This document shows, one piece after another, positions 1-8,483 of a stretch of 64,000 nt of DNA; within the stretch, counting starts at the first letter, position 1; each line of letters starts with the position of its first letter. A program made the position numbers and the translations under genes. This DNA comes from Kineosporia corallincola. Lineage in GTDB: Bacteria > Actinomycetota > Actinomycetes > Actinomycetales > Kineosporiaceae. Location of the stretch: assembly GCF_018499875.1 (NCBI RefSeq), contig NZ_JAHBAY010000005.1:62001-126000 (forward strand), in the 5' to 3' direction. Below the pieces are notes generated by a model. It made no database searches, was not told the DNA's origin, and saw nothing but the letters and a program-made list of their open reading frames with translations.

Positions 1-1520
1 ACCGAGACCTTGACGGTGGGGTGGTCGGTGTAGGTGACGGGGGTCTCCAGAATGTCGACGATGCTCACCCGCAGGGGGTCGGCACCGGCGTGGATGGCCT
101 TGGCCACCGCGGCCTCGCTGGCCTGGGCCACGGCCGCCTCCCGGTCGTGCAGGCTGCTGATCTGGTCGGCGCGCCCACCGGCCAGCGAGATGGCCGCGCC
201 GACGGCGTTGGCCACGTCCCCGTGCTCGGGCCGTAGTACCTGCCCGGCGCCGGGCAGGCCGTCCGGCACCAGGAACCCGCCTCCGCCCACCACGACCAGG
301 GGCAGGTCGGCCCGGCCCAGCGAAAGCCGTTCCACCGCGTCCTCCAGTTGCTGGCGGGCGTCCTCCAGGGCGGTCTTGAGCAGGGCGCTGGTGACCGGCG
401 GCAGCGACGGCAGCGAGCGGCCCCCGACCACGGCGCCGGCCAGGGCGGCCGCGTCGGTCAGGGTGGGGGTGCCGCCACCGAACAGCAACGCCTGCTCGGT
501 GATCCGGTGCCCCACCGAGCCGGGCCCGACCGCGCCGGTGCGCGGGTCGACGGTGGTGCCGCCGCCGATGCCCAGGCTGAGGATGTCAGGCATCCGGAAA
601 TTGGTTCGCACACCACCGATCTCGCGGGGCAGGGTGGACTCGCGGGGGAAGCCGTTGACCACCACGCCCAGGTCGGAGGTGGTGCCGCCGACGTCCACCA
701 CGATCGCGTGCTCGGCGCCGGACAGGTGCGCCGCGCCCCGGATCGAGTTGGCCGGGCCCGAACCGATCGTGAGCACCGGGTACTGGGCGGCGTAGTCCAG
801 CGACATCAGGGTGCCGTCGTTCTGGGCGAAGAAGGTGACCGCGTCGATGCCCTCCTCGGCCACCACGGTGACCAGTGCCTCGGTGACGGAGCGGGCCACG
901 CTGTAGAGGGCGGCGTTCAGCACGGTGGCGTTCTCGCGCTCCAGCAGCCCGGTCGGGCCGATGTCCTGGCTCAGGAACACCCGGGTGTGCGGGCCCAGGT
1001 GCTCGCGCACCAGCTCGGCCACGGCCAGTTCCTGCTCAGGTGAGGAGGGGCTGAAGATGCCGGTGACCGCCACCGCGTCGAAACCCTCGGTCCGGTCGAG
1101 GAACCGGCGGATGCCGTCACGGTCGAGGGGGGCGATCGGGGTGCCGTCGACCATGTGGCCGCCGCCGACCATGGCCGAGCCGGCCAGCACCAGGCCGGCC
1201 AGGCCCTTCGGCCAGCCCAGCAGGGGCGGGTACTCGGTGGCGGCCGGGGCGCCGAGCCGGATCGCGGCCACCCGGTCGAGGTCACGGCGGGCCACGATGG
1301 CGTTGGTGGCGTGCGTGGTGCCGAGCATCACCCGTGACACCCGGGAACGCTGCTCACCCAGCTGGGCCAGCACCGCCGCGATCGCCGCCCGGATCCCGCC
1401 GGTGACGTCGTCGCTGGTGGCCTGCTTGGTCGAGGCCAGCACCCGGCCGGCGCCGTCGATCACCACGGCGTCGGTGTTGGTGCCGCCGACGTCGACGCCC
1501 AGGGACAGGTCGCGGTTCAT
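1..1520 (-). CDS. Hydantoinase/oxoprolinase family protein, HyuA type (3' end outside window)
   Basis: The reading frame opens at ATG 1520 and stays open to the window edge, so the C-terminus is missing. The N-terminus MNRDLSLGVDVGGTNTDAVV is the actin-like ATPase motif of HyuA/HydA proteins. Later stretches (IVVDVGGTTSDLGVV and LSLGIGGGTTVD) fit the second phosphate-binding part of the same fold. This family hydrolyses hydantoins or 5-oxoproline with ATP. The start overlaps the stop of the upstream DUF917 gene by 4 nt (ATGA), so the two are translationally coupled. DUF917 and HyuA partners often sit together in such operons. The exact substrate cannot be told from sequence. Confidence 0.9.
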   Translation of the reverse strand, partial: MNRDLSLGVDVGGTNTDAVVIDGAGRVLASTKQATSDDVTGGIRAAIAAVLAQLGEQRSRVSRVMLGTTHATNAIVARRDLDRVAAIRLGAPAATEYPPLLGWPKGLAGLVLAGSAMVGGGHMVDGTPIAPLDRDGIRRFLDRTEGFDAVAVTGIFSPSSPEQELAVAELVREHLGPHTRVFLSQDIGPTGLLERENATVLNAALYSVARSVTEALVTVVAEEGIDAVTFFAQNDGTLMSLDYAAQYPVLTIGSGPANSIRGAAHLSGAEHAIVVDVGGTTSDLGVVVNGFPRESTLPREIGGVRTNFRMPDILSLGIGGGTTVDPRTGAVGPGSVGHRITEQALLFGGGTPTLTDAAALAGAVVGGRSLPSLPPVTSALLKTALEDARQQLEDAVERLSLGRADLPLVVVGGGGFLVPDGLPGAGQVLRPEHGDVANAVGAAISLAGGRADQISSLHDREAAVAQASEAAVAKAIHAGADPLRVSIVDILETPVTYTDHPTVKVS

Positions 1521-2611
1521 CGGGTGGTCTCCTTGAACGGGACGTAGGTCAGGTCGTAGCCGAAGGCCTGCGGGCCGGCCAGTTCCAGGCCGCGTGGGGT
1601 GCGCCAGATCGGGTCGCAGGCCCACGCCAGCACGGCCACCCGCTGGCCGTAGCGGAGCATCTCGGTGGTGATCGCCTGACCGGTCTCGGCGTCGATCACG
1701 GTGACGTTGTCCGGCACGCTGGCCAGCACCTCGCCGTCCTCCAGGACCACCAGGTTCTCGTTCTGTAGCTCCAGGCGCTGCAACCGGCCGCGGTCGGCGC
1801 CGGTCCCGGCGATGGTCACCGAGCCACGGGCGAACCCGTCCTCGGTGCGCCGGTCCAGGTCCGTGATCTTGCCGGTGAGCAGGATCGAGCCGCCCAGCTC
1901 GGCGGCCACCGCGGCGACCGGCTCGGAGGCCGACAGCAGGGCGTGCCCGACCCGGATCGCGGCGCTCACCGTGCCCTCGACCACCGCCCCCCGGGCGGTC
2001 TCGGCGGTCATCGGGTAGTGCGCGCCCAGGCAGATCGAGCCGCTGGCCACGGTCAGGGCACGGGCGTGCCGCTCCAGCCAGTGCAGGTCGATGGTCTTGA
2101 TCACCGACACGTTGCCGACCACGTCACTGAGGATCGCGAAGTCGCAGGGCAGCCCGGCCACGTTCATCGAGACCATCGCGGCACTCGGGAAGGCGCGGCC
2201 CATCCCGTCCGCATCGAGCAGTTTCAGGCCCAGGCGAGAGGCCCAGCCGACCGGGCTGACGCCGTTGCTGCCGCCGATCTCGGCCGCCATCAGGGCGGTG
2301 ATCGGGCGGCCGGCGGCGGCCTGCGCCTCCCGCACCAGCAGGTCGATCTGGTGCCGGGACGAGAGCATCTCGATGCCGACGGTGGGGGCGCCGATGCCGG
2401 ACATCAGCATCACCAGGTCGTCCGGGCCGAGCTCGTCGACCGTGACCAGGGGCACCGGGCCGTTCTCGAGCAGCACCTGCTCGGCCACGACCTGGGCGGT
2501 GTGCACGGCTCCGCCGCCGCCGGTGCCGAAGATCGCCGCACCGGCGGCCAGGGCCGCGACGTCCGCGGCCGCGACCTGGGCACCCGCAGAGGCTGGGGAG
2601 GTAGGAGGCAT
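1517..2611 (-). CDS. DUF917 family protein
   Basis: A 364-residue protein with the DUF917 features: an N-terminal glycine-rich stretch GTGGGGAVHTAQ, then MLMSGIGAPTVGIEML and MAAEIGGSNGVSP. DUF917 proteins are typically encoded beside hydantoinase/oxoprolinase genes, as here. Three in-frame starts are close together (GTG 2620, ATG 2617, ATG 2611). I chose ATG 2611 because a TATCGT box lies 7 nt upstream, as in leaderless actinobacterial genes. It is the first gene of an operon with HyuA and is divergent from the PucR-type regulator that probably controls it. Its biochemical role is not established. Confidence 0.85.
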   Translation of the reverse strand: MPPTSPASAGAQVAAADVAALAAGAAIFGTGGGGAVHTAQVVAEQVLLENGPVPLVTVDELGPDDLVMLMSGIGAPTVGIEMLSSRHQIDLLVREAQAAAGRPITALMAAEIGGSNGVSPVGWASRLGLKLLDADGMGRAFPSAAMVSMNVAGLPCDFAILSDVVGNVSVIKTIDLHWLERHARALTVASGSICLGAHYPMTAETARGAVVEGTVSAAIRVGHALLSASEPVAAVAAELGGSILLTGKITDLDRRTEDGFARGSVTIAGTGADRGRLQRLELQNENLVVLEDGEVLASVPDNVTVIDAETGQAITTEMLRYGQRVAVLAWACDPIWRTPRGLELAGPQAFGYDLTYVPFKETTR

Positions 2612-2618
2612 GAGCATC

Positions 2619-2624
2619 ACGATA
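2619..2624 (-). promoter_or_regulatory. Putative -10 box of leaderless promoter for DUF917-HyuA operon
   Basis: TATCGT on the minus strand, 7 nt before ATG 2611. It fits the TANNNT-N6/7-start pattern seen at several other genes in this window. No convincing -35 is visible. Confidence 0.4.
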
Positions 2625-2685
2625 GGAACCTTGCCGCTGCCGCCCTATGGTTCCGCGGTCCAGAGAATCTGTTCATACTGTGGCC

Positions 2686-4164
2686 GTGGCACAAGTGACG
2701 ATCGCGGACCTGGCCGCCCAGGCCGAGCGCCTGGGGCTCGTACTCAGCGCCGGCCCGGCCGGTGAGCAGGTGGTGGCGCGGGTCGAGGTGGCCACCCTGG
2801 AGCGGCTGGACAGTGCGCCGGCCGGTGCTCTGGTGATCGTCCCCGGTGACGCTCCCCCACCGCCCTACCGTCTCGACGTGGCGCTGCGGCAGGCCAGCGC
2901 CCGCCAGGTGACCGCCCTGGTCTTCACCACCGGCCTGACGCTGCCCACCACCGCGCGGATCCTGGCCGAACGCGGCGGCGTCACGGTCTTCGCCGCGCCC
3001 ACGGTGCGCCCGGCCGAGCTGGCGATGACGGTGGACAGGCTGCTCTCGGCCGGTGCCTCGGAGGCGATCATGCGGGCCGGGCACGGCATCGCCAAGGCCT
3101 CCGAGGCCGCCGCCGAGGGCCTGCCGGAAGACATCCTGGCCGCGGCCAACCGGGCGCTCGGCTCGGACCTGGTCCTGGTGCACGACCCGCACGTGCTCTG
3201 GTCGGCGACCGATGCGGTCTGTGTGGGCGAGGTCCCGATCGGGCGCCTGGCCGGGTCGGAGCTCGACCCCGCGGTGGCGGTGGCCCGCCCGGTGATCGCC
3301 TCGCTGATGTCCCGGGCGGCGCAGCGCCGCATCAGCGACCGGTTCGCGCCCACCCAGTCGCGGGCCGACCTGATCGTCGAGCTGATCCTGGCCGAGTCCT
3401 CGCGGGTGGAGGGCTTCGTGGCCCGCGCCGCCCGGCTGGGCCTGCCCCTCCAGCTGTCCCACGCGGCAGGCTGGTTGCGGCCCACCAGCCTGATCACCCC
3501 CGAGGCGCGGGCCCCACGCAGCGTGCAGCCGGCGGTCGAGCTCTTCGCCCTGCAACTGGCCGAGGAGCGCCCGGAGATGTGGCACGTGGCCTTCGTCCAG
3601 GACGACCTGATCCTGGTCTGCACCGAGGAACACGGCGCCGGCGACCACCAGCGCCGGCTGCGCGAGGTGGCCGAGCGCGTGCAGGCCCATGCCCAGAACC
3701 TGGCCGGCCCCGAGTGGGCCTACACCCTCGGCCTGGGCACCCCGCAGCTGGGCGCGGGCGGCCTGCGCTCCTCGGCCGCCGAGGCCCGCATCGCCGCCGA
3801 GTCTGCCGTCGCCGCAGGGCGACTGGGCAGCGTCGAGCTGACCGACGTCACCGGGCTGCGGCGGGTGCTGCTGGACGTCTACGCCTCACCCACCAGCCGC
3901 AGTCTGCTGGCCGACATCCTGCGCCCGCTCGACGCCCTGGGCCCCGAGCGGGCACACACCTCCGTGGTGACGCTGCTTTCCTACCTCTCCCACGGCAAAT
4001 CGCTGGCGCACGCCGGACGGGAGCTGAACCTGCACCCCAACGCCGTCGGCTACCGGCTCAAGCGGGTGCGCGAGGAACTCAAGCTCGACCTGGACGACCC
4101 GGACACCCGGTTCGCGCTCGAACTGGCCTGCCGGGTCAGGCTACTGGGGGCCGTCCGACGCTGA
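2686..4164 (+). CDS. PucR/CdaR-family transcriptional regulator
   Basis: About 492 residues. The N-terminal part is a PucR-like sensor domain (IADLAAQAERLGLVLSAG...), the middle region resembles the GGDEF-like CdaR section, and the C-terminus holds the HTH_30 helix-turn-helix (HAGRELNLHPNAVGYRLKRV, about residues 440-470). PucR proteins regulate purine, hydantoin or amino-acid catabolism and usually act on adjacent operons, here the divergent DUF917-HyuA genes. The frame extends up to ATG 2647. I prefer GTG 2686 because CATACT lies 6 nt upstream and the family domain begins just after it. Its 3' end overlaps the convergent hydrolase gene by 24 nt. Confidence 0.85.
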   Translation: MAQVTIADLAAQAERLGLVLSAGPAGEQVVARVEVATLERLDSAPAGALVIVPGDAPPPPYRLDVALRQASARQVTALVFTTGLTLPTTARILAERGGVTVFAAPTVRPAELAMTVDRLLSAGASEAIMRAGHGIAKASEAAAEGLPEDILAAANRALGSDLVLVHDPHVLWSATDAVCVGEVPIGRLAGSELDPAVAVARPVIASLMSRAAQRRISDRFAPTQSRADLIVELILAESSRVEGFVARAARLGLPLQLSHAAGWLRPTSLITPEARAPRSVQPAVELFALQLAEERPEMWHVAFVQDDLILVCTEEHGAGDHQRRLREVAERVQAHAQNLAGPEWAYTLGLGTPQLGAGGLRSSAAEARIAAESAVAAGRLGSVELTDVTGLRRVLLDVYASPTSRSLLADILRPLDALGPERAHTSVVTLLSYLSHGKSLAHAGRELNLHPNAVGYRLKRVREELKLDLDDPDTRFALELACRVRLLGAVRR

Positions 4165-5010
4165 GCCGATGCCGGCGGTCCGCGACAGCACGGCGACGAA
4201 CTCGGGCCACAGCTGGCGGGGTATGTCGTGGCCCATCTGCGCGTACAGGTGAATCTCGGCCTGCGGCAACAGTTCGGCGAAGGCCGTGGCCGCGCTGTGG
4301 TGCAGGACCTGGTCGCGCATGCCGTGAATCACCACCGCCGGGATGTTCAGGCCGCGCAGCTGCTCACGCCGTTCCAGGGGCCCGCGCAGCATCGCGTTCC
4401 ACTGCCGCACCAGACCGTCGGGCCGGTAGATGCGCCGGTAGTAGTGGCTGCCCAGGGCGGCCGACTCCTCGGCGTCGAACGGGAATCCGGGTGACTGGTA
4501 GTGCTTCTGGCCGCCCACGAACATGGTGACGTAGGCATCGTGGTCGAGCAGCTCGGGCGCGGCCGTCACCGGCTGCCCGTCCCCGTGCTCACCCACCAGG
4601 AACTCGGGCGCGCTGGAGGGCGAGGTCGACATCAGCCCCAGGCTCGCCACCCGCTCGGGGCGGCGGATCGCCACCAGCTGCGCGATGAATCCGCCCATCG
4701 ACATCCCGGTCAGGTGGGCCTGCTCGATGCCCAGGTGATCCAGCAGGGCGATCACGTCGTCGGCCATGTCGATGAGGTCGTAGTCGGCACTCAGCTCGTC
4801 GGGGCCGCCGGTCTGCTGCGACAGCCCGACGTCGCGGTTGTCCGGGCGCACCACGAAGAAGCCGGCTTCCACCAGCAGCGCCACGAAGTCGTCGGACCAG
4901 CCGATCAGCTGGGCCCCACCACCGTGCAACAGCACCAGCGCCCGGTGCGACGCCTCGCCGTCGGTCTCGTAGTAGACCTCCACCCCGGCGGGGGTAGTGA
5001 ACAGGGGCAT
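4141..5010 (-). CDS. Alpha/beta hydrolase
   Basis: A 289-residue single-domain alpha/beta hydrolase with no signal peptide. Visible features are the oxyanion loop LLHGGGAQ near residue 30, the nucleophile elbow GMSMGG (Ser104), an acid in VIHGMRDQV, and the C-terminal histidine in QMGHDIP. It resembles the group that includes aromatic-ester hydrolases and AclC/RdmC-like methylesterases. ATG 5010 shares its A with the TGA of the upstream ABC ATPase gene (TGATG), so it is the last gene of the peptide-transport operon. It may act on an imported ester or amide, which is an inference. Confidence 0.85.
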   Translation of the reverse strand: MPLFTTPAGVEVYYETDGEASHRALVLLHGGGAQLIGWSDDFVALLVEAGFFVVRPDNRDVGLSQQTGGPDELSADYDLIDMADDVIALLDHLGIEQAHLTGMSMGGFIAQLVAIRRPERVASLGLMSTSPSSAPEFLVGEHGDGQPVTAAPELLDHDAYVTMFVGGQKHYQSPGFPFDAEESAALGSHYYRRIYRPDGLVRQWNAMLRGPLERREQLRGLNIPAVVIHGMRDQVLHHSAATAFAELLPQAEIHLYAQMGHDIPRQLWPEFVAVLSRTAGIGSASDGPQ

Positions 5011-5768
5011 CAGGCGTCCTTGAGATCGAGGGGCTGACCGATGACGGGGATACAGCGCAGCAGCTCACGGGTGTACGGGTCGCCCGGGTCCTGCAAAACG
5101 GTTTCGGTGGGACCGTTCTCGACGATCCGGCCGTTACGCATCACCGCCACGTCGTCGGCGACATAGCGCACGACGGCCAGGTTGTGGGAGATGAACAGCA
5201 TCGTCAGGTTCAGGTCGGTGCGCAGCTCGCGCAGCAGGTTCAGCACCACTCCCTGCACGCTCACGTCCAGCGCCGAGGTGATCTCGTCGGCGATCAGCAC
5301 CGCCGGTTCGGCGGCCAGGGCCCGGGCGATGGTGATCCGCTGTCGCTGACCGCCGGAGAACCGGTCAGGACGCTCGCCGGCCCGGTCCGGGTCGATGTGC
5401 ACCAGCTCCAGCAACTGCCGGACGCGGGCCTGGCGCTCGGGCCCGCTCCAGCGCCGCCCGGTGGCCAGCAGTCCTTCGGCCACCGAGGTGCCCACCGGCA
5501 TCCGCGGGTCGAGCGCGGCCAGCGGATCCTGAAAGACCAGCTGCACCCGGCGGCGCGTGCGCCGGGTCAGCGCGGCCCCGTCCAGGCGCACGGCACCGCC
5601 GGCGGCCCGTTCGAGGCCCACGGCCACCCGGGCCAGGGTGGACTTGCCCGACCCGGACTCGCCGACCAGCCCGAGCGTGGTGCCCGGGCGCACCACCAGG
5701 GACGCGTCGTCCACCGCCGGGTGCCCGCCGAAGCGCACGCTCACCCGGTCGAAGACCAGTTCACTCAT
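5010..5768 (-). CDS. ABC transporter ATP-binding protein, DppF/OppF type
   Basis: A 252-residue ATPase with Walker A GESGSGKST (residues 37-45), signature FSGGQRQR, Walker B AVLIADE and the C-terminal oligopeptide/dipeptide transporter tail (DPYTRELLRCIPV). It energises the peptide/nickel-type importer encoded upstream. ATG 5768 overlaps the end of the fused permease-ATPase gene by 4 nt. Longer readings of the same frame upstream run antiparallel over that gene's coding sequence and are not real. At about 250 residues it is shorter than a typical DppF (about 330). Confidence 0.9.
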   Translation of the reverse strand: MSELVFDRVSVRFGGHPAVDDASLVVRPGTTLGLVGESGSGKSTLARVAVGLERAAGGAVRLDGAALTRRTRRRVQLVFQDPLAALDPRMPVGTSVAEGLLATGRRWSGPERQARVRQLLELVHIDPDRAGERPDRFSGGQRQRITIARALAAEPAVLIADEITSALDVSVQGVVLNLLRELRTDLNLTMLFISHNLAVVRYVADDVAVMRNGRIVENGPTETVLQDPGDPYTRELLRCIPVIGQPLDLKDA

Positions 5769-7477
5769 ACCGTCACCTCCTGCTCGGCCGGGGCCGCCTC
5801 GTCGGCGGCCACCCCGATCACCGGCAGCGGTTTCGAGCGGTCGGTGTTCATGTCGGGCACACAGGCGATCAGCCCTCGGGTGTAGGGATGCTGGGCCTTG
5901 CTCAGGTCGGCGGCGGCCAGCCGTTCCACCACCACCCCCTCGCGCATCACCACGATGCGGTCGCAGAACCCGCTCACCAGGGCGATGTCGTGCGAGATGA
6001 GCAGGATGGCGGCGCCGGTCTGCTCCCGGGCATCGTGCAGGGCCCGCAGCACCTGCCGCTGCACGGTGACGTCCAGGGCGGTGGTCGGCTCGTCGGCGAC
6101 GATCAGCCGCGGCGAGCCCATCAGGCCCATCGCGATCATCACCCGCTGGCGCATCCCGCCGGAGAACTCGTGCGGCAGCTGCCGGATGCGCCGGTCCGGT
6201 TCGGGGATCTGGACCAGCCGCAGGGCCCGCAGCGCCCTGGCGACCGCCTCGCCGCGGCCCACCCCCGCGTGCACCTGGCTGACCTCGGTGAGCTGACGCC
6301 CCACGGACAGGGCCGGGTTCAGCGAGGAGAGCGGGTCCTGGAAGATCATCGCCTGCTCCAGCCCCAGCTGCCGGCGCTGCGCGGAGGTGAACCGGCCGGT
6401 CATGTCGATGCCCCGGAACAGCAGCCGCTCGCACTTCACCTGGGCCTGCGGCCCGAGCAGCCCGGCGATCGCCATCGCGGTGACCGACTTGCCCGAGCCC
6501 GACTCGCCCACCACGCCGACGACCTCACCGGGCGCGATGCTCAGGTCGACCCCGTGCACGCGCTCGATGAGGGAACCGTCGTCGGTCCGGAACGAGACCC
6601 GCAGGTCCTTCACGTCGACCACGGCGTCGCCGTCCGGCCCGGCCGCGGCCACCGCGCCGCTGCGGGCCGCCCGCACGGTGTGCCGCCGTTCCTGGCTGAG
6701 CATCTCGCCCAGCAGCGAGAACAGCACCCCGGTCAGGACGATCGCGATCCCCGGCCCGATCGCCGCCATCGGCTCACGGTAGATGTCCTTGGCCCCGGCG
6801 TTCAGCAGCCGGCCCCAGTCGTACTCCGGCGCCTGCACCCCCAGCCCGAGAAAGCTGAGCGCGGCGAACGACAGCAGGGTGACCGAGGCGTGGGCGGCCA
6901 CGTTGACCACCAGCGGCGGCAGGATGTTGGGCAGCACGTGCCGGGCCGCCGTGCGTACCGGGTTGCTGCCCAGAAGCCCTGCGGCCCGCACGTAGTCGGT
7001 GTTGGCCACCGAGGCGGCCAGGGTGGAGACCAGGCGCGCGAACACCGGGATCCCGGCGAAACCGATGGCCAGCATCGCCCCGGTGGAGGTGGCTCCCCAG
7101 ATCACCGAGAAGAACAGCGCCAGCAGCAGCCAGGGGAACGACAGCAGGATGTCGATCAGACCGGTGAGCAGACGCCGGGGCAACCGTGGCAGCACGGCCG
7201 CGGTCACCCCGAGCAGCACCCCACCGGCCACCGAGATGCCCACCGCGCCCAGCGTCAGCAGCATCGACAGCCGGGTGGCCACCACCACCCGGGCGAACAG
7301 GTCGCGGCCCAGGTCGTCGGTGCCGAACAGGTGCTCGAGGCCGGCCGGGGCCTGCCGGCCGGCGAGGTCGCGCTCGGTGGCGGCATCAGCGAACAGCACC
7401 GGGCCCAGCACCGCCGCCGCGACCAGGAGCAGCAGACCGGCACACACCGCAACACCCTGCGGAGTAACACGTTTCAC
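5765..7477 (-). CDS. Fused ABC permease (DppC) and ATP-binding protein (DppD)
   Basis: A 570-residue fusion. Residues 1 to about 265 are a DppC-like permease with N-terminal anchor, the LFGTDDLGRDLFARV signature and the EAA loop (YVRAAGLLGSNPVRT). Residues from about 285 are a DppD-like ATPase with Walker A GESGSGKSV, signature EFSGGMRQRV, Walker B LIVADEP and the tail HPYTRGLIACVPDM. Permease-ATPase fusions are known in actinobacterial peptide/nickel importers. GTG 7477 lies 3 nt after the stop of the DppB-like gene. A continuous frame across both domains supports a true fusion rather than a missed stop. Confidence 0.92.
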   Translation of the reverse strand: MKRVTPQGVAVCAGLLLLVAAAVLGPVLFADAATERDLAGRQAPAGLEHLFGTDDLGRDLFARVVVATRLSMLLTLGAVGISVAGGVLLGVTAAVLPRLPRRLLTGLIDILLSFPWLLLALFFSVIWGATSTGAMLAIGFAGIPVFARLVSTLAASVANTDYVRAAGLLGSNPVRTAARHVLPNILPPLVVNVAAHASVTLLSFAALSFLGLGVQAPEYDWGRLLNAGAKDIYREPMAAIGPGIAIVLTGVLFSLLGEMLSQERRHTVRAARSGAVAAAGPDGDAVVDVKDLRVSFRTDDGSLIERVHGVDLSIAPGEVVGVVGESGSGKSVTAMAIAGLLGPQAQVKCERLLFRGIDMTGRFTSAQRRQLGLEQAMIFQDPLSSLNPALSVGRQLTEVSQVHAGVGRGEAVARALRALRLVQIPEPDRRIRQLPHEFSGGMRQRVMIAMGLMGSPRLIVADEPTTALDVTVQRQVLRALHDAREQTGAAILLISHDIALVSGFCDRIVVMREGVVVERLAAADLSKAQHPYTRGLIACVPDMNTDRSKPLPVIGVAADEAAPAEQEVTV

Positions 7478-7480
7478 GAA

Positions 7481-8482
7481 TCAGGCCTCCGCAATCGCCG
7501 AGCGTGGGTCGAGAACGGCCAGGGCCAGGTCGATGACCAGGTTGGCCCCCAGCACCAGCAGCGCGTACACCAGCACCACGCCCTGGATCAGCGGGTAGTC
7601 CTTGGCGGTGATCGAGGAGACGATCATCGAGCCGATCCCCGGCACGGTGAACACGGTCTCGACCAGAACGGTGCCGGCCACCAGCCCGACCAGCACCACC
7701 CCGCCGGCGGTCAGGGCCGCGGCGACGATGTTGGGCAGGGCGTGGCGCAGGTACAGCAGGCGCCCGGGCAGCCGCTTGCTGCGCGCCGTGGTCAGGTAGG
7801 GCGTGTCGAGCACCCGGAGCATCTCCACGTGGACGATCCGGGCCAGATAGGCGAGCGGGCCGGCGGCCAGGGCGAGCACCGGCAGCACGGCCTCGGCCGG
7901 GGTGCCCCAGCCGGCCGGCGGGAACAGTCCCAGACCGATGCTGAGGGTCGCCACCAGCAGCACCGCCAGCAGGAAGTTGGGGACCGCCACGAGCACCCCC
8001 AGTACCCCGGAGACGCCCAGGTCGAGGATGCGGTGCCGGCCCGAGCGGGCCGAGACGGCGGTGGCCACCCCGAGCGGGAACGCCCCCGCCACCGCTACCA
8101 GGAACGCCACCACGGCCAGGGTGAGGGTGGTCGGCAGCCGTTCGGCCAGCATCGCGGTGACCGGGCGCTGCGAGGTGACCGACAGACCCAGGTCGCCGCG
8201 CAGCAGGCCACCGAGGTAGTCGGCGAACTGGGCGCCCAGGGGCTGGTCGATGCCCAGCTGCTCGCGCAGGGCGTTCACCGTGGCCACCGGGGCGGTCGGG
8301 CCGAGAGCGGCGCGGACCGGGTCGCCGGGGACGAACTGAACCATGAAGAACACCGCCACCAGCACCACCGCCAGGGAGACGGCGGCACGGGCCAGGCGAC
8401 GCAGGAGGAAGACCAGCCGCGGCGCCCCCGCCCGGGAGCGGGACGGGGGCGCGACGACCGTGACAGGAGGGGCCGTGGTCAC
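7481..8482 (-). CDS. ABC transporter permease, DppB type
   Basis: A 333-residue inner-membrane permease with about six hydrophobic segments. It carries the family's periplasmic signature FVPGDPVRAALGP near residue 50, and LRHALPNIVAAALTAGG is the cytoplasmic coupling loop. It pairs with the fused DppC-DppD protein downstream. The start is GTG 8482, one base after the stop of the binding-protein gene. Confidence 0.92.
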   Translation of the reverse strand: MTTAPPVTVVAPPSRSRAGAPRLVFLLRRLARAAVSLAVVLVAVFFMVQFVPGDPVRAALGPTAPVATVNALREQLGIDQPLGAQFADYLGGLLRGDLGLSVTSQRPVTAMLAERLPTTLTLAVVAFLVAVAGAFPLGVATAVSARSGRHRILDLGVSGVLGVLVAVPNFLLAVLLVATLSIGLGLFPPAGWGTPAEAVLPVLALAAGPLAYLARIVHVEMLRVLDTPYLTTARSKRLPGRLLYLRHALPNIVAAALTAGGVVLVGLVAGTVLVETVFTVPGIGSMIVSSITAKDYPLIQGVVLVYALLVLGANLVIDLALAVLDPRSAIAEA

Positions 8483-8483
8483 G

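Noticed and set aside
2617-3690. A 357-codon minus-strand frame opposite the PucR regulator
   Set aside because: The PucR frame has clear domain matches and a promoter; this one is a shadow.
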